Below, one piece after another: positions 51,130 to 59,132 of a stretch of 64,000 nt of DNA. Position 1 is the stretch's first letter. Every line of letters starts with the position of its first letter. The stretch comes from Bacillota bacterium. Its GTDB lineage: Bacteria; Bacillota; Clostridia; Christensenellales; UMGS416. The notes beneath the pieces are model-generated. The model made no database searches, was not told where the DNA came from, and saw nothing but the letters and a program-made list of their open reading frames with translations. Position numbers and translations under genes: made by a program. The DNA is taken from NCBI GenBank assembly GCA_023435705.1, contig JAEYRH010000009.1, forward strand, positions 248,001 through 312,000, read 5' to 3'.

Positions 51130-52344
51130 ATGGCAAAGGCGAAATTTGACCGCAACAAGCCCCACGTTAACATCGGCACCATTGGTCACGTTGACCATGG
51201 CAAGACCACTCTCACGGCTGCCATCACGATGGTTCTGGCCAAGTTCGGCCGCGCTGAAGTCATGCGTTATGACCAGATTGACAAGGCGCCCGAAGAGAAG
51301 GCCCGCGGCATCACGATAAACACCGCCCACGTTGAGTATCAGACCGAAAACCGGCACTATGCCCACGTGGACTGCCCCGGACACGCCGACTATGTCAAGA
51401 ACATGATCACCGGCGCCGCGCAGATGGACGGTGCAATCCTGGTTGTGTCCGCTGCTGACGGCCCGATGCCTCAGACCCGCGAGCACATCCTGCTGGCTGA
51501 CCGCGTTGGCGTTCGCTACATCGTCGTGTTCATGAACAAAGTCGATATGGTCGATGACGAAGAGCTGCTCGAGTTGGTCGAGATGGAAGTCCGCGACCTG
51601 CTGAGCCACTACAAGTTCCCCGGTGACGATATCCCGATCGTGAAAGGTTCCGCTTTGAAGGCGATGAACGCCGCGATGGAAGCCAATGTGGATGTCACCA
51701 CGCACCCCGACTGCAAGTGCATCTTCGACCTGATGGCCGCGGTTGACAGCTACATCCCCACGCCTGAGCGCGATGTGGACAAGCCCTTCCTGATGCCTGT
51801 CGAAGACGTGTTCTCCATCACCGGCCGCGGCACAGTCGCCACGGGCAGGGTGGAGCGCGGCAAGGTTAAGGTGCAGGACAACGTTGAGATCGTCGGCATG
51901 ATGGAAAAGCCCCGCGCTGTCGTCGTGACCGGTGTCGAAATGTTCCGCAAGCTGCTGGACGAAGCACTCGCCGGCGACAACATCGGCGTTCTGCTCCGCG
52001 GCGTGCAGCGTGATGACATCGAGCGCGGCCAGGTGCTGGCCAAGCCCGGCTCCATCACCCCCCACACCCACTTCAAGGGCCAGGTGTACGTGCTGAAGCA
52101 GGAAGAGGGCGGCCGCCACACTCCGTTCTTCAACGGCTATCGCCCGCAGTTCTACTTCCGCACCACCGACGTGACCGGCTCCCTGAACCTGCCTGACAAG
52201 GTGGAAATGGTGATGCCCGGTGACAACATCGAGATGGAGATCAAGCTGATCACCCCCATCGCCATGGATGAAGGCCTCCGCTTCGCTATCCGCGAAGGCG
52301 GCCGCACCGTGGGTTCCGGTGTCGTCACCAAGATCGAAGGCTAA
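51130..52344 (+). CDS. tuf: Elongation factor Tu
   Basis: 404 residues; GGAGG 9 nt before the ATG. G1 GHVDHGKTTL, G2 RGITINTAHVEY, G3 DCPGHADYVKNM, G4 NKVDM, G5 SALKA; domains 2 and 3 are complete to VGSGVVTKIEG. The chain is a few residues longer than usual through a short insert after G5 (about 180-195, THPDCKCIFDL). GVRYIVVFMNK replaces the usual GVPYIVVFLNK. It delivers aminoacyl-tRNA to the ribosome. It is not with fusA/rpsG here but with a tRNA and the rpmG-secE-nusG group. Codon bias is very strong. A terminator follows at 52370. Confidence 0.98.
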   Translation: MAKAKFDRNKPHVNIGTIGHVDHGKTTLTAAITMVLAKFGRAEVMRYDQIDKAPEEKARGITINTAHVEYQTENRHYAHVDCPGHADYVKNMITGAAQMDGAILVVSAADGPMPQTREHILLADRVGVRYIVVFMNKVDMVDDEELLELVEMEVRDLLSHYKFPGDDIPIVKGSALKAMNAAMEANVDVTTHPDCKCIFDLMAAVDSYIPTPERDVDKPFLMPVEDVFSITGRGTVATGRVERGKVKVQDNVEIVGMMEKPRAVVVTGVEMFRKLLDEALAGDNIGVLLRGVQRDDIERGQVLAKPGSITPHTHFKGQVYVLKQEEGGRHTPFFNGYRPQFYFRTTDVTGSLNLPDKVEMVMPGDNIEMEIKLITPIAMDEGLRFAIREGGRTVGSGVVTKIEG

Positions 52345-52369
52345 TCCGAGTCTGAAAATCGCAAACATG

Positions 52370-52405
52370 GAAAGCAGGAGTGTAATGCTCCCGCTTTCTT
52401 TGTTT
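52370..52405 (+). terminator. Terminator of tuf
   Basis: GAAAGC-A-GGAG and CTCC-C-GCTTTC form a stem with one mismatch and a 7-nt loop, followed by TTTGTTT. It starts 26 nt after the tuf stop. Confidence 0.75.
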
Positions 52406-52424
52406 GCATATGGTGAATACTCTA

Positions 52425-52453
52425 TTGACATCGTTGGCTTTACGTGGTAAATT
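52425..52453 (+). promoter_or_regulatory. Promoter of rpmG-secE-nusG
   Basis: TTGACA (52425-52430), 17-nt spacer, TAAATT (52448-52453). It lies between the tuf terminator and rpmG, giving a leader of about 45 nt. Confidence 0.75.
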
Positions 52454-52504
52454 AATCAGTGCGTCTGTTTTCAAGGCAGCGCAACACGACAGGGGGTGCA
52501 ATCA

Positions 52505-52654
52505 ATGAGAGTGCGGATCACGCTGGCCTGCGGCGACTGCAAGCAGCGCAATTATGATACGATGAAAAACAGGAAAAACGATCCAGACAGGCTGGAGCTG
52601 AAGAAATACTGCCGCTTCTGCAAGAAGCATACTGCTCACAAGGAAACCAGATAA
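52505..52654 (+). CDS. rpmG: 50S ribosomal protein L33 (zinc-binding form)
   Basis: 49 residues, ATG at 52505 with GGGGGTG upstream. Translation gives the L33 pattern: MRVRITLACGDCKQRNYDT, KNDPDRLELKKYCRFCKKHT. Two C-x-x-C pairs (CGDC, CRFC) bind zinc, so this is the C+ type. The usual order rpmG-secE-nusG is kept. Confidence 0.96.
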   Translation: MRVRITLACGDCKQRNYDTMKNRKNDPDRLELKKYCRFCKKHTAHKETR

Positions 52655-52689
52655 CCACCGGGGACCGGGGGAAGTTGCGAGGGATTCAA

Positions 52690-52983
52690 ATGGCGACAGA
52701 AAAGAAGGACGTGCATCCTGTGCAGAAGAAGGATGTCCTAAAAAAAGATAAGGCGAAGGCGCCCGCTTCCAAGAAGGCAAGAAAAGTTGACCTGAAGAAA
52801 ACGGCGATTAGCATCGGCCACTTTTTTCGCGACGTCTTCTTTGAATTGAAGAAAGTCACCTGGCCCACCCGCAAAGAGTTCGTCTCGTATTCCATTGCGG
52901 TCGTGGTGTTTGTTGTGATTTTCGGCGCGATCATCTACGCGATGGACCAGTTGCTCTTGTTGGGCCTGAGGTTCATTGCCTGA
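52690..52983 (+). CDS. secE: Preprotein translocase subunit SecE
   Basis: 97 residues from the ATG at 52690 (GAGGGA upstream). A highly charged Lys-rich N-terminal extension (about 1-40) precedes the SecE core: FFRDVFFELKKVTWPTRKEF (amphipathic helix) and one membrane helix (SIAVVVFVVIFGAIIYAMDQ). It clamps SecY in the plasma membrane. The Lys/Ala-rich extension is longer than in the minimal approximately 60-residue Gram-positive SecE. Confidence 0.95.
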   Translation: MATEKKDVHPVQKKDVLKKDKAKAPASKKARKVDLKKTAISIGHFFRDVFFELKKVTWPTRKEFVSYSIAVVVFVVIFGAIIYAMDQLLLLGLRFIA

Positions 52984-53039
52984 CGACCGAGGCTCAAGTG
53001 AGGAGGTTGGGGCGCGCCTGAAAGGCAGCTCCCTTCGAA

Positions 53040-53576
53040 ATGGCGGATTTGGAAAATGCCAAATGGTATGTCATCCACACTTATTCCGGTTATGAGAATA
53101 AGGTGAAGGACAACCTTGAAAAGACAGTTGAAAACAACCCGGGCCTTCAGGAATACATCGCTGAGGTCAAAGTTCCCATGCAGGAGACCTTGAAGGTGGA
53201 CAAACGCACCAACAAGCATGTCACCAAAATGGAGAAGCTTTTCCCAGGCTATGTGATGGTGAAAATGATCATGAATGACAAGATCTGGTCCGTTGTGCGC
53301 AACACGCGCGGCGTCACCGGTTTTGTGGGTCCGTCTTCGTCCAAGCCTGTGCCGCTGACCGATGAGGAAGTTGTGGCAATGGGTGTGGAGCGCATCCCGC
53401 TGAAGCTCGATATCGAGGCGGGTGAGCAAGTTAAGATTATTTCCGGTGCGCTCGAAAACTTCATTGGCGTTGTGGAGGATGTATATCCTGACCGCCAGAA
53501 GGTGCGCGTAAAGGTTTCCATGTTCGGCCGCGACACGCCGGTCGAGCTGGACTTCGTGGAAGTCCGCAAGCATTAA
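53040..53576 (+). CDS. nusG: Transcription termination/antitermination factor NusG
   Basis: 178 residues. The NGN domain (about 8-125) has AKWYVIHTYSGYENKVK, LFPGYVMVKMIMNDKIWSVVRNTRGVTGFVG; the C-terminal KOW domain has GEQVKIISGALENFIGVVEDV and FGRDTPVELDFVEV. It binds RNA polymerase and couples it to the ribosome or Rho. The ribosome binding site is weak (AAGGCAGC). Confidence 0.97.
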   Translation: MADLENAKWYVIHTYSGYENKVKDNLEKTVENNPGLQEYIAEVKVPMQETLKVDKRTNKHVTKMEKLFPGYVMVKMIMNDKIWSVVRNTRGVTGFVGPSSSKPVPLTDEEVVAMGVERIPLKLDIEAGEQVKIISGALENFIGVVEDVYPDRQKVRVKVSMFGRDTPVELDFVEVRKH

Positions 53577-53686
53577 TCAGGCAAGCACCCCGTAAGGGGT
53601 TCGTCACTGCAGTGGGAGGGCACGCCGTTGGCGGAATAACGTGACGGCGACCCACTATTACCACAATCGCTCAGGAGGGAATTATC

Positions 53687-54115
53687 ATGGCCAAGAAGGT
53701 AACCGCAGTTGTCAAACTGCAAGTCAATGCCGGCAAAGCCACTCCGGCGCCGCCCATCGGCCCGGCTCTCGGCCAGCACGGCGTGAATATCATGGGCTTC
53801 TGCAAGGAGTTCAACGCCCGCACCGCAGAACAAGTGGGCTTGATTATCCCCATTGTGCTCACCGTCTATTCCGACAGGTCTTTCACGTTTATCACCAAGA
53901 CGCCCCCGGCGCCGGTTTTGATCAAAAAGGCAATCGGTATCGAAAGCGGCTCTGCCCGGCCCAACACCGAAAAAGTTGCCAAGATCAAGAAGTCGCAGGT
54001 GCGCAAGATCGCCGAGACCAAGATGCCCGATCTCAATGCTGCCAGCGTTGAAGCCGCAATGAGCATGATCGCCGGCACAGCCCGCAGCATGGGCGTCACC
54101 GTCGTAGACGACTGA
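53687..54115 (+). CDS. rplK: 50S ribosomal protein L11
   Basis: 142 residues, AGGAGG upstream. Family landmarks: VKLQVNAGKATPAPPIGPALGQHGVNIM, FCKEFNARTA, TPPAPVLIKKA and the C-terminal rRNA-binding domain ending GTARSMGVTVVDD. It lies in the GTPase-associated centre and is the substrate of PrmA encoded at 47124. Confidence 0.98.
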   Translation: MAKKVTAVVKLQVNAGKATPAPPIGPALGQHGVNIMGFCKEFNARTAEQVGLIIPIVLTVYSDRSFTFITKTPPAPVLIKKAIGIESGSARPNTEKVAKIKKSQVRKIAETKMPDLNAASVEAAMSMIAGTARSMGVTVVDD

Positions 54116-54184
54116 TCTCACTGGCTGATTACCCAAATAAGTGGGAGGAACCAAGTTCCGCTAACACCACAAGGAGGTTGCAAT

Positions 54185-54874
54185 ATGCAAAGAGGCAAGA
54201 AGTATCAGGATAGCGCCAAACTGATTGACCGCACCAGGCAATATGTCGCCGCTGAGGCGATGGCACTGGCAGTCAATACAGCCAAAGCCAAGTTTGACGA
54301 GACGGTGGAAGTCTCCATCCGCCTTGGTGTAGACCCCCGCCATGCCGACCAGCAGGTGCGCGGCACAGTCGTGCTGCCCAACGGCACCGGCAAGACCCAG
54401 CGCGTGCTGGTTTTCGCCAAGGGTGACGCCGCCCGTGCTGCCGAAGAAGCCGGCGCAGACTATGTGGGCGCAGAGGAATACGTCGAAAAGATCACCAGCG
54501 AAAACTGGTTTGAGTTCGATGTGTGCGTGGCCACTCCCGACATGATGAGGATCCTGGGCAAGCTGGGCCGCGTGCTCGGCCCGAAGGGCTTGATGCCGAA
54601 CCCCAAGAGCGGCACAGTGACCAACGATGTGGGCCGCGCCGTGCAAGAGATCAAGTCTGGTAAGGTGGAGTACCGCATCGACAAGACCAGCATTTGCCAC
54701 GTGCCGATCGGCAAGGCGTCGTTCGGTCAGGAAAAACTGCTGGAAAACTTCCAGACACTGCTGGACGCCATTGTGCGCGCAAAGCCTGCGGCTGCCAAGG
54801 GCACCTACTTGAAGAGCGTCGTCGTGCATGCCACGATGGGCCCTGGAATCAAGATCATGACGGCCGGCGGCTGA
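54185..54874 (+). CDS. rplA: 50S ribosomal protein L1
   Basis: 229 residues, AAGGAGG upstream. Typical L1: GKKYQDSAKLIDRTRQY, VSIRLGVDPRHADQQVRGTVVLPNGTGK, LGRVLGPKGLMPNPKSGTVT, and YRIDKTSICHVPIGK. It binds 23S rRNA and, in many bacteria, its own mRNA for feedback on rplK-rplA. A strong terminator follows, and the usual rplJ-rplL genes are not downstream here. Confidence 0.98.
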   Translation: MQRGKKYQDSAKLIDRTRQYVAAEAMALAVNTAKAKFDETVEVSIRLGVDPRHADQQVRGTVVLPNGTGKTQRVLVFAKGDAARAAEEAGADYVGAEEYVEKITSENWFEFDVCVATPDMMRILGKLGRVLGPKGLMPNPKSGTVTNDVGRAVQEIKSGKVEYRIDKTSICHVPIGKASFGQEKLLENFQTLLDAIVRAKPAAAKGTYLKSVVVHATMGPGIKIMTAGG

Positions 54875-54916
54875 TCTGCCAAGGGCTTTCAGGGTAGGAG
54901 TAAAAGAGGCACTGTT

Positions 54917-54962
54917 GATGGCGGGGTAAGAGGATGCCCCGCCATTACTTTATTCTTCTTTG
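54917..54962 (+). terminator. Terminator of rplK-rplA
   Basis: ATGGCGGGG and CCCCGCCAT with an approximately 10-nt loop, followed by TACTTTATTCTTCTTT. The remaining 167 bp before the next gene hold no recognised feature. Confidence 0.85.
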
Positions 54963-55129
54963 TGTGTAACCATTTAGTCTTGTTCAGCGCATTAATGCAT
55001 GCATCTCGGTGAACTTCATCACAGAAGTTGGATCGCTCATGAGTTATTGTTGATATAAGTCAACGGACTGTATTCATTTTCAGTGGCAGTATTGCGTGAG
55101 TGCAGTTAGATTGAAAGGGATGATGATTC

Positions 55130-55402
55130 ATGATCACTATTACTACAATTCTGGTATGGGTTCTATTTGGAGCCTTTGTTGGTTGGGTTGCCAGTATCAT
55201 CACGAAGAATAACGCCCGCATGGGTGCTGCAGCAAACATCATTGTAGGATTGATTGGTTCGTTGATCGGCGGCTTCCTTGCTCCGATGCTGGGCGTAGGC
55301 TCTTATTCACAATTTAGCTTTGGCGGCTTTTTGATCTCGCTGGCAGGCGCGGTTTTATTATTGTTTGTTGTGAATCTGTTCCGGCGGGGCCGTCAAGACT
55401 GA
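55130..55402 (+). CDS. GlsB/YeaQ/YmgE-family membrane protein, copy 1
   Basis: 90 residues; AAAGGGATG upstream. Three short helices with the Gly-rich family pattern: ILVWVLFGAFVGWVASIITKNNARMGAAANIIVGLIGSLIGG ends in a Gly-x3-Gly run, then FLAPMLGV and FLISLAGAVLLLFVVNLFRRG. Often called transglycosylase-associated, although no enzyme activity is known. Related Bacillota and Gamma-proteobacterial proteins are stress-induced. The tandem copy is at 55598. Confidence 0.88.
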   Translation: MITITTILVWVLFGAFVGWVASIITKNNARMGAAANIIVGLIGSLIGGFLAPMLGVGSYSQFSFGGFLISLAGAVLLLFVVNLFRRGRQD

Positions 55403-55427
55403 TTCTTTTTTCCAGTTAACGAGGATC

Positions 55428-55461
55428 ATGGTGGAGTTGAAACAGCTCCACCATTCTTTTA
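55428..55461 (+). terminator. Terminator between the two GlsB-like genes
   Basis: ATGGTGGAG and CTCCACCAT form a stem (with an inner TTG...CAG extension), followed by TCTTTTAT. The two paralogues are thus separate units. Confidence 0.8.
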
Positions 55462-55597
55462 TACGCAGATAAGGATTCTATCAGACTTTTTCATAGAAGG
55501 TTAAAACTACCATTTCAGCCACGATGTGTCAACGTTAGTCCCCACACATCTGCAAATACTATCAGTGCTGAAAACATCATGGAAAGGATCATGAATT

Positions 55598-55855
55598 ATG
55601 TGGATCATTCTCTGGATTCTCTTTGGCGCCTTGATTGGCTGGATCGCCAGCATCATAACAAAGAACAACTCTCGCATGGGCGCCGGAGCCAACATCCTCA
55701 TCGGCTTGCTTGGCTCGCTGGTGGGCGGCTTCATTGCCTCACTGCTGGGCTTCGGTGGGATCTCGGAGTTCAGCCTGGTAGGTCTCCTATTCTCTCTGGG
55801 CGGTGCGGTGCTGATCCTGCTGATTGTCAACATGTTTACCAAGGGCAAGAAATAG
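55598..55855 (+). CDS. GlsB/YeaQ/YmgE-family membrane protein, copy 2
   Basis: 85 residues with AAAGGATC upstream. The sequence is closely parallel to copy 1: WIILWILFGALIGWIASIITKN, NSRMGAGANILIGLLGSLVGGF, LGFGGISEFSL, LLFSLGGAVLILLIVNMFTKG. A tandem duplicate kept as an independent gene with its own upstream region. The same uncertainty about function applies. Confidence 0.88.
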   Translation: MWIILWILFGALIGWIASIITKNNSRMGAGANILIGLLGSLVGGFIASLLGFGGISEFSLVGLLFSLGGAVLILLIVNMFTKGKK

Positions 55856-55917
55856 GCTGGTGCCACTTCAGCGGAGCGTGCATAGGATGAAGCATCTGCT
55901 TGATGGAGCTGATTCCA

Positions 55918-56412
55918 ATGCCCGTGTTGCCCTATGACCGCACCGCTGCTGTGGCCTATGCCCACCGTTGGGCCTTTGGCCGTAACCCACGTTATTATGA
56001 TTATTCAGAGCTTGGTGGCGACTGCACCAGCTTTACTTCTCAATGCATTTATGCCGGTGCAGGTGTGATGAACTATACCCCGGTGACGGGGTGGTATTAT
56101 AGTAACGCAAACAACAAAAGCCCTTCATGGACCGGTGTGCCATACTTGTATAATTTCATTACCGGTAATGGCGGTGCTGGCCCATTTGCCACAAAGGTGC
56201 CCATGGAGGGCTTGCTGCCCGGTGACTTCTTGCAGTTGGGAGACGGCACTGGCCGATTTTACCATAGCCCGTTCATTGTGGCCGTGGGAAGCCCCGCCTC
56301 ACCGGACAACATTTTGGTGGCTGCACACACTTATGACTCTGACAACCGCCCGCTTTCCACCTACACATATCGAGCTGTGCGGTTCTTGCATATTCTGGGT
56401 GTGAGACGATAG
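55918..56412 (+). CDS. Amidase-domain (Amidase_6-like) protein
   Basis: 164 residues from the ATG at 55918, favoured by GGAG 9 nt upstream; an ATG at 55903 is possible. The sequence fits the putative amidase domain found in Bacillota spore and wall proteins: YDRTAAVAYAHRWAFGRNPRYYDYSELGGDCTSFTSQCIYAGAG (Cys in GGDCTSF as nucleophile), FYHSPFIVAVG and ILVAAHTYDSDNRPL (His). It has no signal peptide, so either it acts inside the cell or leaves by another route. The substrate is not known. Confidence 0.82.
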   Translation: MPVLPYDRTAAVAYAHRWAFGRNPRYYDYSELGGDCTSFTSQCIYAGAGVMNYTPVTGWYYSNANNKSPSWTGVPYLYNFITGNGGAGPFATKVPMEGLLPGDFLQLGDGTGRFYHSPFIVAVGSPASPDNILVAAHTYDSDNRPLSTYTYRAVRFLHILGVRR

Positions 56413-56509
56413 TTGTCATTTCCGGCTCCTCCTGCGACATTTAGCGCAGATAACGTGGCAATGATGCTGTTCTGGCGCTATAATCATGCCATTGGGAAAT
56501 GGAGTGAAA

Positions 56510-56986
56510 ATGATGAATTACACCGTCAAGCAGAAGATCATGGCTTTCGGCAAGCAGTACCGTGCCTTTGACGGAAGCGGCAATCAAATTTATGAGATCC
56601 GCTCAATGATACTGTCACCGGAGCGGCGCAAGGAAGTTTATGACATGGCCGGCCGTTTGGTAGCCTGGTCGGAGTGGCCGGTGATGAGCGAACACGCATC
56701 ACTTGTGGCTGGTGCCCATGGCGGTTCGCTGGAAGTGCCGTTCATGAGCCTCACGCCCGAGTGGAATGGCAGTTATGACAGCGCTGCCTTTAGCATCTCG
56801 GGTGATTTCTTCCGGCGCTATTTCGACGTGCGCGTCGGCGGAAGGCAAGCCGCCACGATCGGCAAGGAGTTCTTTGCCTTCAGCGACACCTATGAGGTGA
56901 ATGTGGATGAAAGCATGATGGCACCGGAAATCGTGTTACTCCTCGTGGCAATCATCGACCACAAGTATCACAGCGACAAGAGTTGA
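56510..56986 (+). CDS. LURP-one-related (LOR/DUF567) protein
   Basis: 158 residues from ATG 56510 (an immediately following ATG is equally possible; GGAG upstream). The fold is a tubby-like beta barrel by pattern: YTVKQKIMAFGKQYRAFDGSGNQIYEIRSM, RKEVYDMAGRLVAW, FDVRVGGRQAATIGKEFFAF, and a C-terminal hydrophobic helix (APEIVLLLVAIIDHKYH) as in LOR/phospholipid scramblase-like proteins. The function in bacteria is unknown; membrane phospholipid binding is possible. A terminator follows. Confidence 0.85.
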   Translation: MMNYTVKQKIMAFGKQYRAFDGSGNQIYEIRSMILSPERRKEVYDMAGRLVAWSEWPVMSEHASLVAGAHGGSLEVPFMSLTPEWNGSYDSAAFSISGDFFRRYFDVRVGGRQAATIGKEFFAFSDTYEVNVDESMMAPEIVLLLVAIIDHKYHSDKS

Positions 56987-57002
56987 AGTTTTTGTCTCAT
57001 CC

Positions 57003-57043
57003 TGCCCGCAGAGGGATCCTTCTGCGGGCTTTTCTTTTTCTAA
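57003..57043 (+). terminator. Terminator of the LOR-protein gene
   Basis: GCCCGCAGA and TTCTGCGGGC form a stem around GGGATCC, followed by TTTTCTTTTTC. Confidence 0.88.
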
Positions 57044-57050
57044 ATGTTAG

Positions 57051-57332
57051 TCGACAAGGATGATAAATGCTGTTATAATTACTCTGACAGATAGAACACT
57101 ATCACGCAGAGCACATGGAGCGTTTTGCAGCTACGTAAGTTGTCTAGGGCAAATCATAACCACCCACGCAAAACGTAACATGTAGTTTGGGTTTTGCAAA
57201 CAGCTTAATTAAGTCAAACAAAAGATTCATCAAAATGAACAGTGTAATTAAAAATATTAATAAAACTCTTGAAATAAATCAATTGTATGAGTATAATTGC
57301 AGACAAAATGATCTGTTGGAGGGCTGTATGCC
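57051..57332 (+). promoter_or_regulatory. Promoter and long A+T-rich leader of the ABC exporter operon
   Basis: TCGACA (57051-57056), 17-nt spacer and TATAAT (57074-57079) form a good promoter. The leader to the ATG at 57333 is about 245 nt, far longer than others here. It contains the inverted repeat GCGTTTTGC ... GCAAAACG (about 57119-57176) and then about 110 nt of strongly A+T-rich sequence (57190-57300), unlike the surroundings. A short reading frame begins at ATG 57235 but runs out of phase into the exporter gene. Control by an RNA structure or regulator is possible. Confidence 0.5.
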
Positions 57333-59132
57333 ATGGACAACGCAAAGAAAAAGGAGATGTTGCTCCCGCCACTGCTGCGCATCCTGCGGGAGAACCGTCG
57401 ATACAACGTGTGGCTTGTGTTCATGGCCGCGGCCATATCGCTGGACGCTGTGGGCCAAATCCTGATGGCTTGGACATTTTCCGGTATGGTGGATAGCACC
57501 ATCGGTAAAGACATGGCCGGCTTTGGCGAGCATTTGCTGGGTATCGGGGGGCTGCTTGTGATAGGGCTGCTGATGGCAGCGCTGGCTCGCTATAGCACCG
57601 GCCGCTATTCCAGCCTCAGCGCCCGCAACCTGCGGATGCGGTTGGGGGCCAAGTTTACCCGGCTTTCCATGCCCTGGCTGGAGAAGCGCCGCACCGGTGA
57701 CCTTTTGTCGTTGTTGGGCAACGATCTGAGCCAGTTTATCAGTTATCTGGATGAGCAGCTGCGCTGGGTGTTCAGCGATGTGGCGCGGTTTGCACTGTCT
57801 CTGGCTTATATGATTTATTTAAACCCCTGGCTCACGCTGGCCACAGTGGCCTATGTGCCCGTGGGTGCAGCCATCTCGATGTTGGCCGGCAAGCCTGTGC
57901 AGCGGTTCACCGAGAAGCAAAACAAAAAGCTTGGCGGCGCCAACGCCATCGCGCAGGATGCTGTCAGCGGTCACAGCGAGGTGAAGGCCTTTGGCATGCA
58001 GCCCTGGATCATGGAGAAATTCACCGGAGCGCTCGATGGGTGGAAGATGTCAGGCCTTCGGGTGGCCAACGCGCAGGTGCCAGTGGGAGTAGCAGCCACA
58101 GTCAATCTGGTGATCCCCTACTTGCTGCTGAGTGCGGTGGGCTTGACGTTTGTGCTCAATGGCAATATGACCGGCGGCCAGCTGCTGGCCTTCCTCATGG
58201 TGACCAACGGTGTGATGAACCCGCTGATGTCGTTGACCTGGCGCATCACTGAAATGCGCCGCGCCGCCGGCGCGGCCACCCGGCTGGCCGAGGTGCTGGA
58301 TGGGCCTGAGGAGCGCTCCGGCGGGGAGCGCCTTACAGTTGCCCCCGGTGAGCCGTTGGTCAGTTTCCGTAATGTGAGCTTCTCCTATGCCCGCGACAAC
58401 GGTGACGGCACCTCTACCCCCCAGCAGGTGTTTGCCGGGCTTGATCTGGACATCCATCCCGGAGAAAAGGTGGCTGTGGTGGGCCAGAGCGGCAGCGGCA
58501 AGAGCACACTGCTCCGGCTCGCGGCTGGGTTTTATGAGCCTGACAGCGGGCAGGTGCTGTTTGGCGGTCATGCATTGAACCGTTGGGAGCTTCAGGCGCT
58601 TCGAAGCCACATGGCCTTGGTTGATCAGGACACCTATCTGTTTCCCGGCACCATCGGGGAAAACATCGCCTGCGGCGTGTTTGGCGACCGTGAGCCCGCT
58701 TCGGAGGATCAAGTTGCAGAGGCGGTGCGTCTGGCCAGGCTCGATGGCTTTGTGGCCGGTCAGGCGGAAGGGCTGCACACTGCGGTGGGCGAGAGGGGGA
58801 GCAAGCTCTCCGGCGGCCAGCGCCAGCGTGTGGCCATCGCCCGCGCGGCATTGCGCAACGCGGAGTTCCTGATGCTGGATGAGCCCACCAGCGCGCTGGA
58901 TGTTACGACGGAGAAGGAGATCCAAAAGGAGTTGGAGACGTTGATGCGCGGTCGCACGGCGTTGATTGTGACGCATCGGCTGTCGATGGCGCTTTATGCT
59001 GACCGTATTGTGGTGCTGGATGGTGGCGCGGTGGCCGAGCAGGGCACACATGAGCAACTGATGGAGCGGAAGGGATTGTATTACGCGCTTTACAACAAGC
59101 AACTGGAGAACGCTGGAGGTGAGGCAGCATGA
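57333..59132 (+). CDS. ABC exporter half-transporter, subunit A
   Basis: 599 residues; GGAGGG upstream. Six membrane helices (about 25-320) of the type I exporter fold with the coupling-helix region RRTGDLLSLLGNDLSQFISYL, then an ABC domain: Walker A GQSGSGKST, Q-loop in LVDQDTYLFPGTIGENI, signature LSGGQRQRVAIARA, Walker B FLMLDEPTSALD and H-loop VTHRLS. The catalytic Glu after Walker B is present. Overlapping the next gene by ATGA, it forms a heterodimeric exporter for a drug, lipid or peptide. The substrate is unknown. Confidence 0.93.
   Translation: MDNAKKKEMLLPPLLRILRENRRYNVWLVFMAAAISLDAVGQILMAWTFSGMVDSTIGKDMAGFGEHLLGIGGLLVIGLLMAALARYSTGRYSSLSARNLRMRLGAKFTRLSMPWLEKRRTGDLLSLLGNDLSQFISYLDEQLRWVFSDVARFALSLAYMIYLNPWLTLATVAYVPVGAAISMLAGKPVQRFTEKQNKKLGGANAIAQDAVSGHSEVKAFGMQPWIMEKFTGALDGWKMSGLRVANAQVPVGVAATVNLVIPYLLLSAVGLTFVLNGNMTGGQLLAFLMVTNGVMNPLMSLTWRITEMRRAAGAATRLAEVLDGPEERSGGERLTVAPGEPLVSFRNVSFSYARDNGDGTSTPQQVFAGLDLDIHPGEKVAVVGQSGSGKSTLLRLAAGFYEPDSGQVLFGGHALNRWELQALRSHMALVDQDTYLFPGTIGENIACGVFGDREPASEDQVAEAVRLARLDGFVAGQAEGLHTAVGERGSKLSGGQRQRVAIARAALRNAEFLMLDEPTSALDVTTEKEIQKELETLMRGRTALIVTHRLSMALYADRIVVLDGGAVAEQGTHEQLMERKGLYYALYNKQLENAGGEAA

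Noticed and set aside
51079..52431. A 450-codon open frame opposite tuf
   Set aside because: Shadow of the highly biased tuf codons; EF-Tu is certain on the plus strand.
57235..57465. Small reading frame as a leader peptide or gene before the ABC exporter
   Set aside because: The A+T-rich part has no convincing ribosome binding site, and the rest is an out-of-phase reading of the exporter gene.
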